Assembly: GCA_018806915.1 (NCBI GenBank)
Contig: JAGKQI010000045.1
Location: forward strand, 248,001 to 312,000
Source: Phytophthora colocasiae
Lineage: Eukaryota; Oomycota; Peronosporomycetes; Peronosporales; Peronosporaceae
Length of the DNA stretch: 64,000 bases
Reading direction: 5' to 3'
How positions within the stretch are numbered: position 1 is the stretch's first letter; each line of letters starts with the position of its first letter. A program made the position numbers and the translations under genes. The notes below the pieces were generated by a model. The model saw only the letters and a list, made by a program, of their open reading frames with translations. It made no database searches and was not told the origin of the DNA. Positions 9,435 through 19,710 of this stretch are shown here, one piece after another.

Positions 9435-10480
9435 CAAAGGCAACCCTCGCATCAAGACTCTACTGGAGTCAAGGAACTTTCGGCAAACGGTTGAACACCA
9501 AATTTCAGCCGGCATTCCAGGAGATTCTCTTGATTGGTCCAACGTGGTCCGATTTCTCTAAATTGGAGGCAGCTTGCTGGCCCCACACAATCGCTGTTTG
9601 TCAACCCGCTCAAGCTATTGCAACCGATTGACGCGTTACCAACCACGCCTGCTGAAGCGATTGAGGAAGTATCGACCACATCATTGCAACCCGTTGAGGA
9701 ACTATCGTCGACAGAGCCGATTCCGCCAGACCCCTCTGTACCGATGACCAGCAACATGTCTTCCTCCTCAGAGGTGGCGAAGGAGCCTACCATGGCAGAG
9801 ATGATGGCTCAAATCACGGCCCTGGGCACCAGTATGACGAGTATGCGACGAGATCACTCGCTTGAGCTTGCGAGTATGCGACGAGATCACTCACTTGAGA
9901 TCAAGGGGCTGACTGACCAAATTACCGCCCAGAACGTTAAACTTACCCAGCAAGGCGTCAAACTTACCCAGCAAGGCGTCAAAATTGCTGCCCAGAATGA
10001 CGAGATTGACCGGCTGAATGTGAAGCTATCTGAAAGCGCCGAAGAGGCAGCAAAGACGGACAGGAGACTGTCTTCGAAGATCGAGGAGTTGCAGAAGAAG
10101 ATCGCCTCACAAGGCCGAAGCATTGAGGACATGTTGCCTCTGACTCGCGACCTCGTTTACCGGAAGGCAATGGAGTGGTACCGAAACCTCCTCTTTGATA
10201 GAGTTGGGCGCAAAGACGGTAAGACCGGAAAGGTCTTTAGTAAAGACTCTTTACGACAAAGGAACTCATCGAACGCGTCAAAAAAAGCAACCCAAGTGAA
10301 TTTGACCTCTTTGTGATCAACGGATATCCTAATTATCCCGACCGAATTCACAAGACCCTCACCAAGGAACAGGCGCGTTTAGTTCTTACTGCAGCGACGA
10401 AAACATCCAAAAGATTATCGCGCTCATGTTTCCACCAAAAAAAACAAAAGGGAAAAAGAAAAGGAACTCCACTAACTACA
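9435..10480 (+). pseudogene. Degenerate coiled-coil protein gene, plus-strand copy
   Basis: Matches the array coiled-coil gene from about codon 25 onward, but in the opposite orientation. It abuts the CRN upstream region directly, so start codon and promoter are missing. An early frame break occurs near 9555; the longest open part (9534-10316) carries LQPIDALPTT, the TMAEMMAQIT segment, two RDHSLE blocks and two VKLTQQG blocks. A further frameshift follows the insertion containing GTCTTTAGTAAAGAC near 10236, which array units 4, 5 and 11 also have. It faces the intact GH1 gene tail to tail, as in every array unit, so it is a likely relative of the array progenitor. Confidence 0.75.
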
Positions 10481-10489
10481 TGAACTTTA

Positions 10490-10670
10490 AATTTTCATCG
10501 GTGGTCACGAGCGTGGGGTGGAAGATGGTAACTGGGGATTGCTTGAGGGCGACACGAGACGTATGGAGCTTTCTTCGATTGGAGCGCTGACATGGTGCCA
10601 TGCCTTCAGAATTTCTTGGGGGGTACTTTGTCAGGACGAGGACAGTTGCGAAATGATCATCGAGGTGATT
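10490..10670 (-). other. Detached 5' flank of a coiled-coil gene
   Basis: This stretch resembles the region around the start of the coiled-coil genes (TTCTTCGATTGGAGCG, GCCTTCAGAATTTCTTGGGG, GTTGCGAAATGATCATC), but it lies downstream of the plus-strand copy and points the other way. Some positions (GTCACGAGC, GTAACTGGG) are closer to the diverged paralogue at 16500-16700. It is a rearranged fragment with no coding role visible. Confidence 0.55.
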
Positions 10671-10851
10671 TTTTTTCTAAAAGTCTTCTGTTGTTAGCGC
10701 TCAGATCAATGGAGAACAATGCACGCTTATCATTGTTGGAAACACGTTTGTATTCATACTCCTTCGTGAATAGTTCATACATGTAGTACATATAGCTTGT
10801 CAGGTCTCAATGTCAGGTCTCAAAGACCGCAGCATGCAAAAATCACTACAC

Positions 10852-12279
10852 CTAGATAGTGAATCCGTTGTCGGCGATTGCCTGCTTGTACCAGTAGGAC
10901 GACTTCTTCGGCACGCGCTCTTGAGTCTTGTAGTCCACCCAGACCATCCCGAACCGAATGCCATAGCCCATCGACCACTCGTAGTTGTCAAAGAAGCTCC
11001 AAGCAAAGTATCCACGAACGTCTGCACCCTCAGTAATGGCCTCATGGACGTTGGCGATGTACTGGCGGTAGCAGTCTTCGCGTTGAGTATCCTGCTGAGC
11101 CTCTTCCTTGGTCACATCCGGCCACGCAGAACCGTTCTCGGTGATGTAGATGCCGTTCTTCGGGTGGTACTTCTCGTGGATGTACACACACAGCTTCTTC
11201 AGTCCCCACGGCGTGACGTAGTTCCAAGGAGCTCCGGTCTGTACCCAGGACGGGTCTTGGTATGCAGTGACGCCTTCATCAGCCTCCAACCCGCCAGTGT
11301 TGTCGTTCGGAGGAGGTGTTCCAGCCTCGAATTCAGGTGATGGTTTGACGTAGTTCGAGCTGTAGTTGTTAAGACCAAAGAAGTCGGAGCTTCCCTTCAC
11401 TAACTTCTTCTCCTCTTCCGTGAACTTCGGCAGTCTGTCACCACAGCGATCCTTCATGACTTGCGGGTAGTCACCATAGTACACTGGCTCTGCAAACCAC
11501 CCAAAGCTCCATGCCATCGCACGTTCCGCAGCAGCAATGTTCTTCTTCTTCTGCTCCGGGTCGTCGGTAGGTCCAGGCTCCTTCCACTCTGCACTCAAAG
11601 TGATACCAATCTGGCCCCCTTGAGTCTCCTGGAAGTCCTTCCGGTACACTTCAACAGCACGAGCGTGTGCAAGGAGCATGTTGTGACCCGCAACATACGG
11701 CTCAAAGTGCTTGTTGTGCTTCCGTCCTGGAGCGAGCATCCCCGTGCCAAAACCCATGTAGTTAGCCACCCATGGCTCGTTCATTGTAATCCAGTTCTTG
11801 ACCCGATCACCGAAGCGTTCGAAACACACGCGAGCATATTGAGCAAAGTGTTGTTGAATTTGTTCCCCAAGGAACCCATCGAACTCTGTCTGTAACGCTA
11901 GAGGCAGGTCCCAATGGTACAGTGTAGCCATGGGCTCAATTCCGTTCGCCAATAGCTCATTGATGAGGTTGTTGTAGAACTGAACACCCTCCTCGTTCAC
12001 TTCACCCACACCAGCTGGAATGATACGAGGCCAGGCAATGGAGAATCGATAGGCCTTAAGTCCCATGCTCTTCATAAGTGCAACATCTTCCTTGTAGCGA
12101 TGGTAGTGATCAATAGCGACGTCTCCCGTTTCACCGTTCTTGGTTTTGCCTGGGGTATGCGAGAAAGCGTCCCAAATGCTCGCACCACGACCACCTTCAT
12201 TCACTGCACCCTCAACTTGGTACGAAGCTGTAGCAGCGCCCCATAGGAAGTTTTGAGGGAAACGAATCTCCTTGGTCAT
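10852..12279 (-). CDS. GH1 beta-glucosidase A (intact; homologous to the array fragments)
   Basis: A 475 residue glycoside hydrolase family 1 enzyme, expected to cleave beta-glucosides by a retaining mechanism. The (beta/alpha)8 barrel landmarks are in order: FLWGAATASYQVEG near the N-terminus, YHWDLP (121-126), acid/base E168 in TMNEPW, LNNYSSNY (303-310), nucleophile E381 in ITENGSAW, and the aglycone-site WSFFDNYEW (427-435). Length is normal for the family. There is no signal peptide, so a cytosolic enzyme is likely. The gene is upstream of, and in the same direction as, nothing but the broken coiled-coil copy it converges on. The second half of this gene (from about codon 211) is the part found eleven times in the array. 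Confidence 0.95.
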   Translation of the reverse strand: MTKEIRFPQNFLWGAATASYQVEGAVNEGGRGASIWDAFSHTPGKTKNGETGDVAIDHYHRYKEDVALMKSMGLKAYRFSIAWPRIIPAGVGEVNEEGVQFYNNLINELLANGIEPMATLYHWDLPLALQTEFDGFLGEQIQQHFAQYARVCFERFGDRVKNWITMNEPWVANYMGFGTGMLAPGRKHNKHFEPYVAGHNMLLAHARAVEVYRKDFQETQGGQIGITLSAEWKEPGPTDDPEQKKKNIAAAERAMAWSFGWFAEPVYYGDYPQVMKDRCGDRLPKFTEEEKKLVKGSSDFFGLNNYSSNYVKPSPEFEAGTPPPNDNTGGLEADEGVTAYQDPSWVQTGAPWNYVTPWGLKKLCVYIHEKYHPKNGIYITENGSAWPDVTKEEAQQDTQREDCYRQYIANVHEAITEGADVRGYFAWSFFDNYEWSMGYGIRFGMVWVDYKTQERVPKKSSYWYKQAIADNGFTI

Positions 12280-12708
12280 TGCGAAGTTGTTGCTTGTGCA
12301 GGTCTAGTAGAATTGCCAAATGAGCTTTTCAATCAGTGACGTCACGGATGTGCTAAATCATAATCGTTGAAAAACCATGTGATTCCTGACATCTATCCTG
12401 TGAATAAGTGTTTTGTATTAAGTTTGTGTAGTCAGAGGAAGGGAGGTCTTGCATACAATTAAATTGTAGCACAATCTTGGTGAATGGCAGGGTTTTCAGC
12501 GTGGTTGAAGTGGTCTTGCAGCTGTTGAACTTTTACGTTTTGATTTGATTCCGTGCAAGTCAAAGACAACTTCAGCTTAAAAGAGATGAAAACTACAGCA
12601 CATGTATATGAATACTCTTCCTGACTTCGGGTAGAGAGAAGTTTCCCGGTACCACGTCACCTTGTATGACCGGTCCAGACCTTGACATTCCACTGCAGCA
12701 CACGTGCT
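12280..12708. other. Intergenic region between the two GH1 genes
   Basis: Contains the 5' flank of GH1 A (initiator at 12310-12325) and the 3' flank of GH1 B. It is AT-rich between, with no open frame or repeat that I recognise. Confidence 0.7.
12310..12325 (-). promoter_or_regulatory. Initiator element of GH1 A
   Basis: On the minus strand GCTCATTTGGCAATTC lies 31-46 nt before the ATG. It fits the oomycete initiator consensus GCTCATTYYNCAWTTT at nearly every position, and the distance to the start codon is typical. This supports the chosen start. Confidence 0.65.
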
Positions 12709-14139
12709 CTACGCAGTGGAGAACCCGTTGTTGCGGATGACGTCGCCGTACCAGAGTGCTGACTTCTTGGGTGTGCGTTCCATTGTCTTGTAGTCGACCC
12801 AGTGCAGTCCAAAGCGCTTCGTGTACCCTTCAGCCCACTCGTAATTGTCAATGAAGCTCCAAGCAAAGTATCCACGAACATCAGCACCTTCCGCAATAGC
12901 GTTGTGCAGACCCGTGAGGTACTCCTTGTAGAAACCCACGCGGAAATCGTCGTTTTGAGCTTCCTCCTTCGTGCGATCCGGCCACGCACATCCGTTTTCA
13001 GTAACCAGAATACCAGTCGGAACTGCGTAGCGCTTCTGAATCCAGACCAGCAGCTTCTGGAAGCCCCAGCCTACAGTGTTCCAGCCCATGTCGGTACGTC
13101 TCCAAGAATCATCCGACGTCAGCTTTGTGCCTTCATCAGGCCCAGGACCACCAGTAGAGTCGTTGGGTGGGGCGATCTTGGCCTCGTACTCGTCCGAAGG
13201 TTCAGCGTAGTTAGTTCCGTAGTGGTTGAGTCCGAAAAAGTCGGAACTTCCCTTTAGCAGCTTCTTCTCGTCTTCAGTAAACTTAGGCAGTCGCAGTCCA
13301 CACCGGTCTTTCATGACTTGCGGGTAGTCCCCCTTGTACACCGGATCGGCAAACCAGCCAAGGAAAAACAACAACGAACGCTCTGCAGCTTCCTCGTTCT
13401 TAGCCTTCTGCACGGGATCATCCGTCGGTGCAGGCTCTCGCCAGTCACAGTTGAGTGTGATGCCGATCTTGCCCTTCTGTACAGCATGGAACTCATTGCG
13501 GTAGACTTCAACAGCACGTGCATGAGCCAGCAGCAGATTGTGACCCGCCACGTACACTTCGGTTTGCGGGTTACTCTTTCGTCCAGGGGCGTGGACCCCA
13601 TTCCCATAGCCCAAGAAAGCTGAGCACCACGGCTCATTCAGTGTCAACCAGTTCTTCACACGGTCTCCAAATCGCTGGAAACACACACGCGCGTATTGCG
13701 TGAATGCATCTTGAATGAATTTCCCACCGAGCCAGCCATCATGCTCCGTTTGCAGTGCCAAAGGCAAGTCCCAATGATACAAAGTCACAAGTGGCGTGAT
13801 GTCATTGGCCAACAGCTCATTAATGAGGTTGTTGTAGAACTCGACACCTTCCTCGTTCACTTTGCCCACTCCAGCAGGGATGATACGAGGCCAAGCGAGT
13901 GAGAGACGATAGGCCTTCAACCCCATCTTCTTCATGAGCTGGACGTCTTCCTTGTACAGATGGTAGTGATCTACCGCCTTCTCTCCAGTGTCTCCATTCA
14001 CAACTTTTCCAGGAGTGCGAGAGAAGGCGTCCCAGATGCAGTCACCTCGACCTCCTTCGTTCGTAGCACCTTCAACTTGATACGACGCTGTGGCTGTGCC
14101 CCACATGAAGTTATCAGGGAATTTAATCTCCTTGGACAT
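12709..14139 (-). CDS. GH1 beta-glucosidase B (intact)
   Basis: A 476 residue family 1 glycosidase, paralogous to GH1 A in tandem. Landmarks: FMWGTATASYQVEG, YHWDLP, acid/base E169 in TLNEPW, LNHYGTNY, nucleophile E381 in VTENGCAW, WSFIDNYEW. The frame is open for 108 codons further upstream, but that stretch has no family similarity; the ATG at 14139 aligns exactly with the start of GH1 A and has an initiator-like element 43-58 nt upstream. The array fragments are far closer to GH1 A (for example VYRKDFQETQGGQIG, absent here), so B did not contribute to the array. Confidence 0.95.
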   Translation of the reverse strand: MSKEIKFPDNFMWGTATASYQVEGATNEGGRGDCIWDAFSRTPGKVVNGDTGEKAVDHYHLYKEDVQLMKKMGLKAYRLSLAWPRIIPAGVGKVNEEGVEFYNNLINELLANDITPLVTLYHWDLPLALQTEHDGWLGGKFIQDAFTQYARVCFQRFGDRVKNWLTLNEPWCSAFLGYGNGVHAPGRKSNPQTEVYVAGHNLLLAHARAVEVYRNEFHAVQKGKIGITLNCDWREPAPTDDPVQKAKNEEAAERSLLFFLGWFADPVYKGDYPQVMKDRCGLRLPKFTEDEKKLLKGSSDFFGLNHYGTNYAEPSDEYEAKIAPPNDSTGGPGPDEGTKLTSDDSWRRTDMGWNTVGWGFQKLLVWIQKRYAVPTGILVTENGCAWPDRTKEEAQNDDFRVGFYKEYLTGLHNAIAEGADVRGYFAWSFIDNYEWAEGYTKRFGLHWVDYKTMERTPKKSALWYGDVIRNNGFSTA

Positions 14140-14538
14140 GGCGATGCTTGGTATTGGACTGGGACTTGTGTCTTCGGATGTGAAAACGAAAATGAGGTTG
14201 ACACGTACGTGAATCTTTTTTCGATGTGAAGATCTAATCATTTTTAGCACCATACAATTTCGAAGATAAAGTTTAGTTTTCGAAGCACAGTTGAGCAAAA
14301 CAAAGTTTTGACCCGGAAGATACCTATTTCGAAGTACACTTTCCTTCGTATAGAGAATGCTCACTGCCGTGACATCTCCGATGAGTGAGAGCAGCAGCAG
14401 CTTCTTGCTTGAAAATGACAAAGACACACGTTTTGCTAACTTTGTTGGCGACGAGTGAATCAAGATGGTGTAACGTTAGTCTGATTTCGATGCTCTGTCG
14501 ACGTCAGAAGCTGACTCAGACTGTATGCATCTACAACG
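14140..14538. other. Intergenic region upstream of GH1 B
   Basis: Holds the GH1 B initiator and, on the minus strand, a spurious N-terminal extension of its frame. The part next to 14539 is the 3' flank of the F-box-like gene. No repeat or RNA gene recognised. Confidence 0.6.
14182..14197 (-). promoter_or_regulatory. Initiator-like element of GH1 B
   Basis: On the minus strand CCTCATTTTCGTTTTC, 43-58 nt before the ATG, matches the first half of the oomycete initiator well and the second half partly. Confidence 0.45.
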
Positions 14539-16000
14539 TTATGCCTCGTGCCGCGTGTACGATTCCACTCTAGCCGCGTACCTCTCTAACCTTGAAGCTG
14601 GCAGTCTCTGAGCCACTAGCGCAAGTTCTTGCAGCTTGCCATCGTTGGACGAAGTGACCATACGTACATTGCCCTTCAGACATCGTCGCCGTCGAGATTC
14701 AAGAGTAGGAAATGACTCGAGTACACCGGGCAGCCAGTTGAACTGCAGTTCTCTCAAGTCACCACGTTCCGGAACCCGTTGAGTGCCGTAATGTAGAGCT
14801 ACAGCATAAAAGTAGAGCTTGGATCTCTTTGCTGAGCCTTCTTCGCCTTTTGGTCGTACTTCAAGCCACGCGTAGCCTGGATCGTTGGGCAAAGCAACTT
14901 TGGTATTCTGATCGGAGCTGCAATCGGCTTGGCACGTCACAATTTCAAACTTCTCGATCCCTGTCCGCTGTCTCGGTCGGTCTTGCTCTGCGCTAGCTCC
15001 AACTACTGTCGTTTCGTCTCCTTGCCTTTCAACTTCAATAAATCCTGGAACACGGCATCGTGTAACTAAATTCCCCGCTATTGAGCGGAACGCGATCGAA
15101 ATGACACACGCTTGACGTACTGCAGGCTCTGGTAGCGGTTGAATCGGTCGCAACGACTGGAAATGAAGCTGTAAAAGCTCTTGCAAATGAATTGACACAG
15201 CAACTTGCTTCACCAGATAATAATCTGTCTGTGCGTCTGTGCCTGTAGGCACCTCCAATTCCAGAACCACACTGCCATCCTGCGTAACCAGATCAAATCG
15301 ACCTCGACGACTTCCAGTACTTGCAGTCGCCAGCCTCCGCTTCTCCGGTAGTGTCAGTGTCTTCCATTCTCCGAATTCCTTTAAGTATGAGTAATTACGC
15401 AGCGTAACTCCTTCACTGTCGGCATCACCAGTACGCAGTAACTTTACTGTTATCACTGTGTAGATTCGACGATTCCTCTGCACCACGTTCGTGAGCATTG
15501 GCCGCTTCCCTGCAGCATTGGCATCTGCTACAAAGCGAGCAGTCACTCCATCGTTGTGTACAACTGGCAATTCAATTGGACTCAGCGTCATTAATCCACC
15601 GTCGACCTGTACATATAGCATCTTTAGGTTTTAAAAATTGGTTCAAAACTCGAATATGTTCACGTACCTGACCTCTCTCCGTCCAAATGGAGACCACCCG
15701 GGGCGGCACTCGAGGATCATTGGACCGTGGAATGTTTTGCGTCTCCAAAACTTGATAATACGATTGAAACTCCACCTGTAAGCGAGATTTACACAGCGAC
15801 GCCAATGCCAAGCGGCTTCGAGCGTTTTGGAACGTGATGAAAAGCTTTTGGATGTTGTTGCGACTCCGTTTATCCACGTGAATCAGATTCCCTATACTAG
15901 TAGCATCCAGGTACGTCAACAAACGCGTGAGGAGATCATCGCCCCCTGGAATTACGTCTGTTCCCTGCCACAACGCAGGAACTCCCACAAGAGAAGACAT
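14539..16000 (-). CDS. F-box-like protein, two exons
   Basis: Two overlapping frames join cleanly if a 61 nt intron (15607-15667, minus-strand GTACGTG...TGTACAG) is removed: exon 1 is 16000-15668 (111 codons) and exon 2 is 15606-14539, phase 0, giving 466 residues. Residues about 20-50 (GGDDLLTRLLTYLD..SIGNLIHVDKRSRN) look like an F-box-like helix bundle, which would make this a substrate adaptor for an SCF-type ubiquitin ligase. The rest is mixed beta-rich sequence with no family I recognise. Intron size is normal for oomycetes. Exon 1 without splicing would run through the intron and end at 142 residues, and exon 2 alone would lack the F-box, so the spliced model is preferred. The substrate is unknown. 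Confidence 0.6.
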
Positions 16001-16070
16001 CCGAAGAAGAGGATAGGATAGGTACGCAGTGGAAAAATGTACTAAGTGCGGTTATCAGTGTTTGTCGACT

Positions 16071-16640
16071 TTAGTTTAGAAAAATATACTCGTTGCTTTC
16101 AGACATCTTGTCCTCCAACTCGTCAATCTTGGTGTTTTGGTCGGTAACTTTGGCATCCAGCGCGGTGATTCTTGAGTCCAGCGTTGTGATCATTGCCATC
16201 ATCTCTGCCTTTGTAGGTTTCCTCGCTACATCCGGTTCCGCGGAAATCGGATCTGGTGTTGTCGGCGATCCCACTATCGGTTGCAATTTCTTGAACGGGA
16301 CGGTGATCGACGGTTGTAGGGGGTCCCCCACACGAGTTGAGCCGCTGGTGACAGGGGGGCCAAGGACCACATTGGCCCAATCGAGGGACCCCGTTTGAAT
16401 CCCTGTTTCGACCGCGAATTGGTGCTCAACAGTCCGCCGAAACTCCACGCTATCCAGTAGATCCTCGATTCGGGGGTTGCCTTTAATGGCCACGAACGTA
16501 GTGTGGAAAATGCCAATTGGGAATTGGTGGGTACGGGTGTTTCCCTTAATGGTCACGAGCATCGTATGGAGGAGAGTAACTGGGATTAGGATTTGGTCAG
16601 GGGCGTTGCTTCTTCGATTGGAGCGTTGACGTGGTGTCAT
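16071..16640 (-). CDS. Diverged paralogue of the array coiled-coil protein, C-terminally truncated
   Basis: A 189 residue frame. Residues from about 50 on follow the array protein: FHTTFVAIKGNPRIEDLL, RRTVEHQFAVETG, LDWANVVL, KKLQPI, KAEMMAMITTLDSRI. It then ends after a short coil (DQNTKIDELEDKM) without the C-terminal domain or basic tail. The N-terminus contains a partial internal duplication, HTMLVTIKGNTR followed by HTTFVAIKGNPR. A poorer version of the initiator (near 16680-16700) lies upstream. It may be a shorter functional relative or a fragment. Confidence 0.55.
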   Translation of the reverse strand: MTPRQRSNRRSNAPDQILIPVTLLHTMLVTIKGNTRTHQFPIGIFHTTFVAIKGNPRIEDLLDSVEFRRTVEHQFAVETGIQTGSLDWANVVLGPPVTSGSTRVGDPLQPSITVPFKKLQPIVGSPTTPDPISAEPDVARKPTKAEMMAMITTLDSRITALDAKVTDQNTKIDELEDKMSESNEYIFLN

Positions 16641-17104
16641 GACTTTAGAATATCTTGGCGAATGCTTTGTCGGGACGAGGAAAGTTTCGAAGTGATCGTC
16701 CGTAGCGATTGCTCGCCAGTGTAGCCTCTAAACATCAATGTGCCCTTGCGTAGACTTGATGGCTCAGAAACATCATAGGAATTATTAAAAACGAAAGCAT
16801 CACTCCGTTCGAGAAAGGGCTATACCTAGTTCAACGGTTGCTTGGTCTGCCAAATGTTTTTCGAGGGCGGGTTGATTTATCTAAATTCCTGATATTGACA
16901 TCAAACCGTTGGGGAAAATAACTTTTGCTACAGACAGGACTACTCACAAAACGGAAAAGTGCACTCATACTAAAACTGGAATTTACCACTGTCTGTTTGG
17001 AATTTAGTACCATCGCAAACAGATATGAAACCAATGCAAGATCTTAGAGTTTAGAATAGCTAGCGGCATACAGCAACCTTTCAAATAAACGTAAAACCAC
17101 CAGG
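16641..17104. other. Gap between coiled-coil paralogue and MULE relic
   Basis: The first ~130 bp are a diverged version of the coiled-coil 5' flank and spacer (CCAGTGTAGCCTCTAAACATC). The remainder is AT-rich with no recognised feature. I did not find a copy of the 19386-19432 palindrome here, so a matching terminal inverted repeat for the transposase gene was not found. Confidence 0.5.
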
Positions 17105-19344
17105 ATGAACGAGAACGAAGGAGGTCGCCGCGGACGCCCTCCGTGGGATGAATTGTGGAGAACTGGTGACGAAGGATCCATTGAAGAATGCAAATCTCAA
17201 CTACCTCGCTTCACTACACACAAAAAAAGCCTTACACGTTGTACTTTGAACCATGTTGACCGCGATGAAGATGAATTGGCGCAATCTTGGCACGAGATGC
17301 GGTGTGAATTGACTAAATGTGCGTCTCAGCGCTGCAAAGACTCTGGTGAGACCTGTTTAGCACGTTATAAGACTGTTTCGTGTCAACTGGCAGAGTTATC
17401 TGTTCTATTTAGTCAAGGTGAACACACTATGGATCTAAATGCTCCTGCATCGCCTGTGGATACAAAGCTGACGAGCGAAATGAAGAACTATCTAAATGGC
17501 AAATTAAGTGACACACCGTCAATGGTAGCACAGTTGGCTTACTCCTTTCTTTGTCGAGAGGTTAGAGAAAGCCGCATTCATGGTCCACCCCCAGTTCTTT
17601 CCAAGGTACAGAACTATGTGAAAGCGTGACGTAGTAAACACAAACCGGATGGCATGTCACTAGTGGTTGAGATTTGCAAGAGAAACATGTACGATTTGGG
17701 AATTGAGGATCGAGATCCAGCCTCCTTGATTATACTTTGTGATTGTCGTCGTGAAAATGGTGTTCTGGAGCCTGCGCTAGGGACGGGTGTGTCTGCTAAC
17801 CCGTTTCGAATAGGCTTGACTAGCAAGCAGTTAATGCAGCGTTACGTGGACGTACAATCGGATCCAAATCTCACCACAATGCTGCATTTAGACAGTACAC
17901 ACAGTGTTGTCAAACAAAAGTATCCTGTATTTGTTTTGGGAATATCTGATCAAAGTGGTGGATTTCTACCGACTATGTACTGCTGTCTCTCTCAACGTCG
18001 TGAAGATGACATCACATGGTGCCTTGATTTTATTAAACGCGTGGTCTATCGTGAATATGGACTACCATTTAGTCCTGACTTTGTGATGATGGACGCTGAC
18101 CATGCCCAATACAATGCATGTGTCGCTGAACTTCCACGCAGCACCATACTAATGTGCTGGTTTCATGTCATGCAAAATGTACACAAACATGTGCATGATG
18201 CCAAGTTGGATAGTGTGTCTCGGCAGTTGATTTTTCGGAACCTTTACGATTTGCACTTCACTATTGATGAGCAGCAGTATTTGCGCAAGAGGGATTATGT
18301 GATAGCATCCTGGAGAGGTGCAGGGGCGATTTGCGCCCGATTCCGGATTGTCTCGAACCATATTATCAAAACGTGGCTATTAAGTGCTCGGTTTTGGCGT
18401 TGGCAAGCCTTTCATACACATTCCGGTTATGCTACAACTAATAACCCCTTGGAAACGTATCACTTCAAGCTCAAACTAGTTAATAATTCAAAACGTGCTA
18501 CTCCTGCCGAACTGGTTAGCCGCTTAGACTTGTCTCGCATCGCGTACGAGTCCTCTATGAGCACATTTGCAACGGAACCATCCGTTTCCAAGCGAATGAA
18601 AGCTGCTTACTTACGGGCAGACAAAAACAAGGCTTTAGATGCTTCGCTTGTGCATCGTACACCCGATACAGTCATTGTGCGGGTCTTTCCGGGCCCCGGC
18701 GGCAGCCGTCAGGACATAGACGGTGAAAGATTTGGGGCAAATTCCGGTGCTACAGACTCATACAGATCCGCCAATTACACCCGGATAATGTGGACGGACA
18801 TGCCACCTGGGGGGTGGATCGTGGATGCCGTGATGCGTAGTTGCCCGTGTTTGATTTGGAAGAAGGCAGTGTGTGCTTTCACACTATTAAGGCTACTCAG
18901 TTTGCTGAACTACGATGCCCTGGCATGCCGGATCTTAATCCAAGGTTTGTCACACCTGGTGCGGGTCGCATTCGAGGAGATAGACTTGCGCATAGAGATG
19001 CACCGTTCCCACCTGTTGCAAATCCGGTTCCGGAAGGTGCTCTCGTGTATGGCCCAGAGACACTGGAGCAACATCAAGCCCTCAATATGGCGATCATTGT
19101 CCTAGATCCATTACCGGAGGCACCAGAAGTTGGTATGGTTCGCGTGGATCCCAATGAAGTTGTAGCTAACCATGCAGCGCCTGTAGTACAGGCTGTACCA
19201 GGTGATCAAGTGATTAACGATGACGACTTGCCTGATCCAACACATCATTTACCAGAAGCAATCCCTCGTCGCTCAGGCAGACATCGACAAATTACGCGTC
19301 GTGCACGCGAGTCGTATTCCCGGTGCAAAAGGGGACGTCTGTAA
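17105..19344 (+). pseudogene. MULE-type transposase, inactivated by a stop and a frameshift
   Basis: Three consecutive open pieces make one gene. The first (17105-17629) begins MNENEGGRRGRPPWDEL, with an AT-hook-like GRP, and ends at TGA (17627-17629). The second (17654-19105) continues in the same frame and carries the DDE transposase core: LHLDSTH, MMDADHAQYN, CWFHVMQN, and NNPLETYHFKLK, where the glutamate is the expected third acid. Near 18850-18875 the frame changes: SCPCLIWKK lies in one frame and VCFHTIKA in the next, together the CxC...CxH of a SWIM zinc finger. The third piece (to 19344) is the C-terminal tail. One nonsense and one frameshift lesion are enough to silence it; no full terminal inverted repeats are seen. 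Confidence 0.8.
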
Positions 19345-19385
19345 AGTACAGTAGTCACATAATATGGTTAATAATAATAATAGAG

Positions 19386-19432
19386 AGAGGGTACGTCTTC
19401 AAACCATATTATGGTTTGAAGACGTACCCTCT
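19386..19432. repeat. Perfect 23 bp-arm palindrome
   Basis: Arms 19386-19408 and 19410-19432 are perfect reverse complements around a single T; the left arm begins AGAGGGTACGTCTTC. It lies 42 bp after the transposase frame ends. It could be two abutting terminal inverted repeats, or a hairpin end of the MULE. No second copy is visible in the window. Confidence 0.75.
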
Positions 19433-19710
19433 AGAGATACTCTGACGACCAAGCAGGAATCTTTAGGCCACCTGCTACTCGCAGGCCTGTTAGTGATTTT
19501 ACACAAATATCGATTTCATTCAGTCTTTTGCTCGCTCGCTGAGCACCAATGCTCATTGACCAGTCTTCCATTTGTCGCTGATTCAGTCTACGCAGATCCC
19601 ATCAGTCATGGCTGTCCGTCATGGCTGCGCGAGCAGTTCTGTAAGTAACTGTAGTCCAAAATCCTTCTTCCGCAGATTGAAAACAACGGTCACAGTCTCT
19701 TGTTGTTGTC
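19433..19710. other. Region after the palindrome
   Basis: No coding sequence recognised. A possible start and short intron for the following gene (ATG near 19620, GTAAGT donor at about 19640, CCGCAG acceptor near 19676) can be seen, but the frames do not join convincingly. Confidence 0.35.

Noticed and set aside
14140..14463. N-terminal extension of GH1 B
   Set aside because: The 108 extra codons have no family similarity and include the initiator-like element. GH1 A and B align from the downstream ATG.
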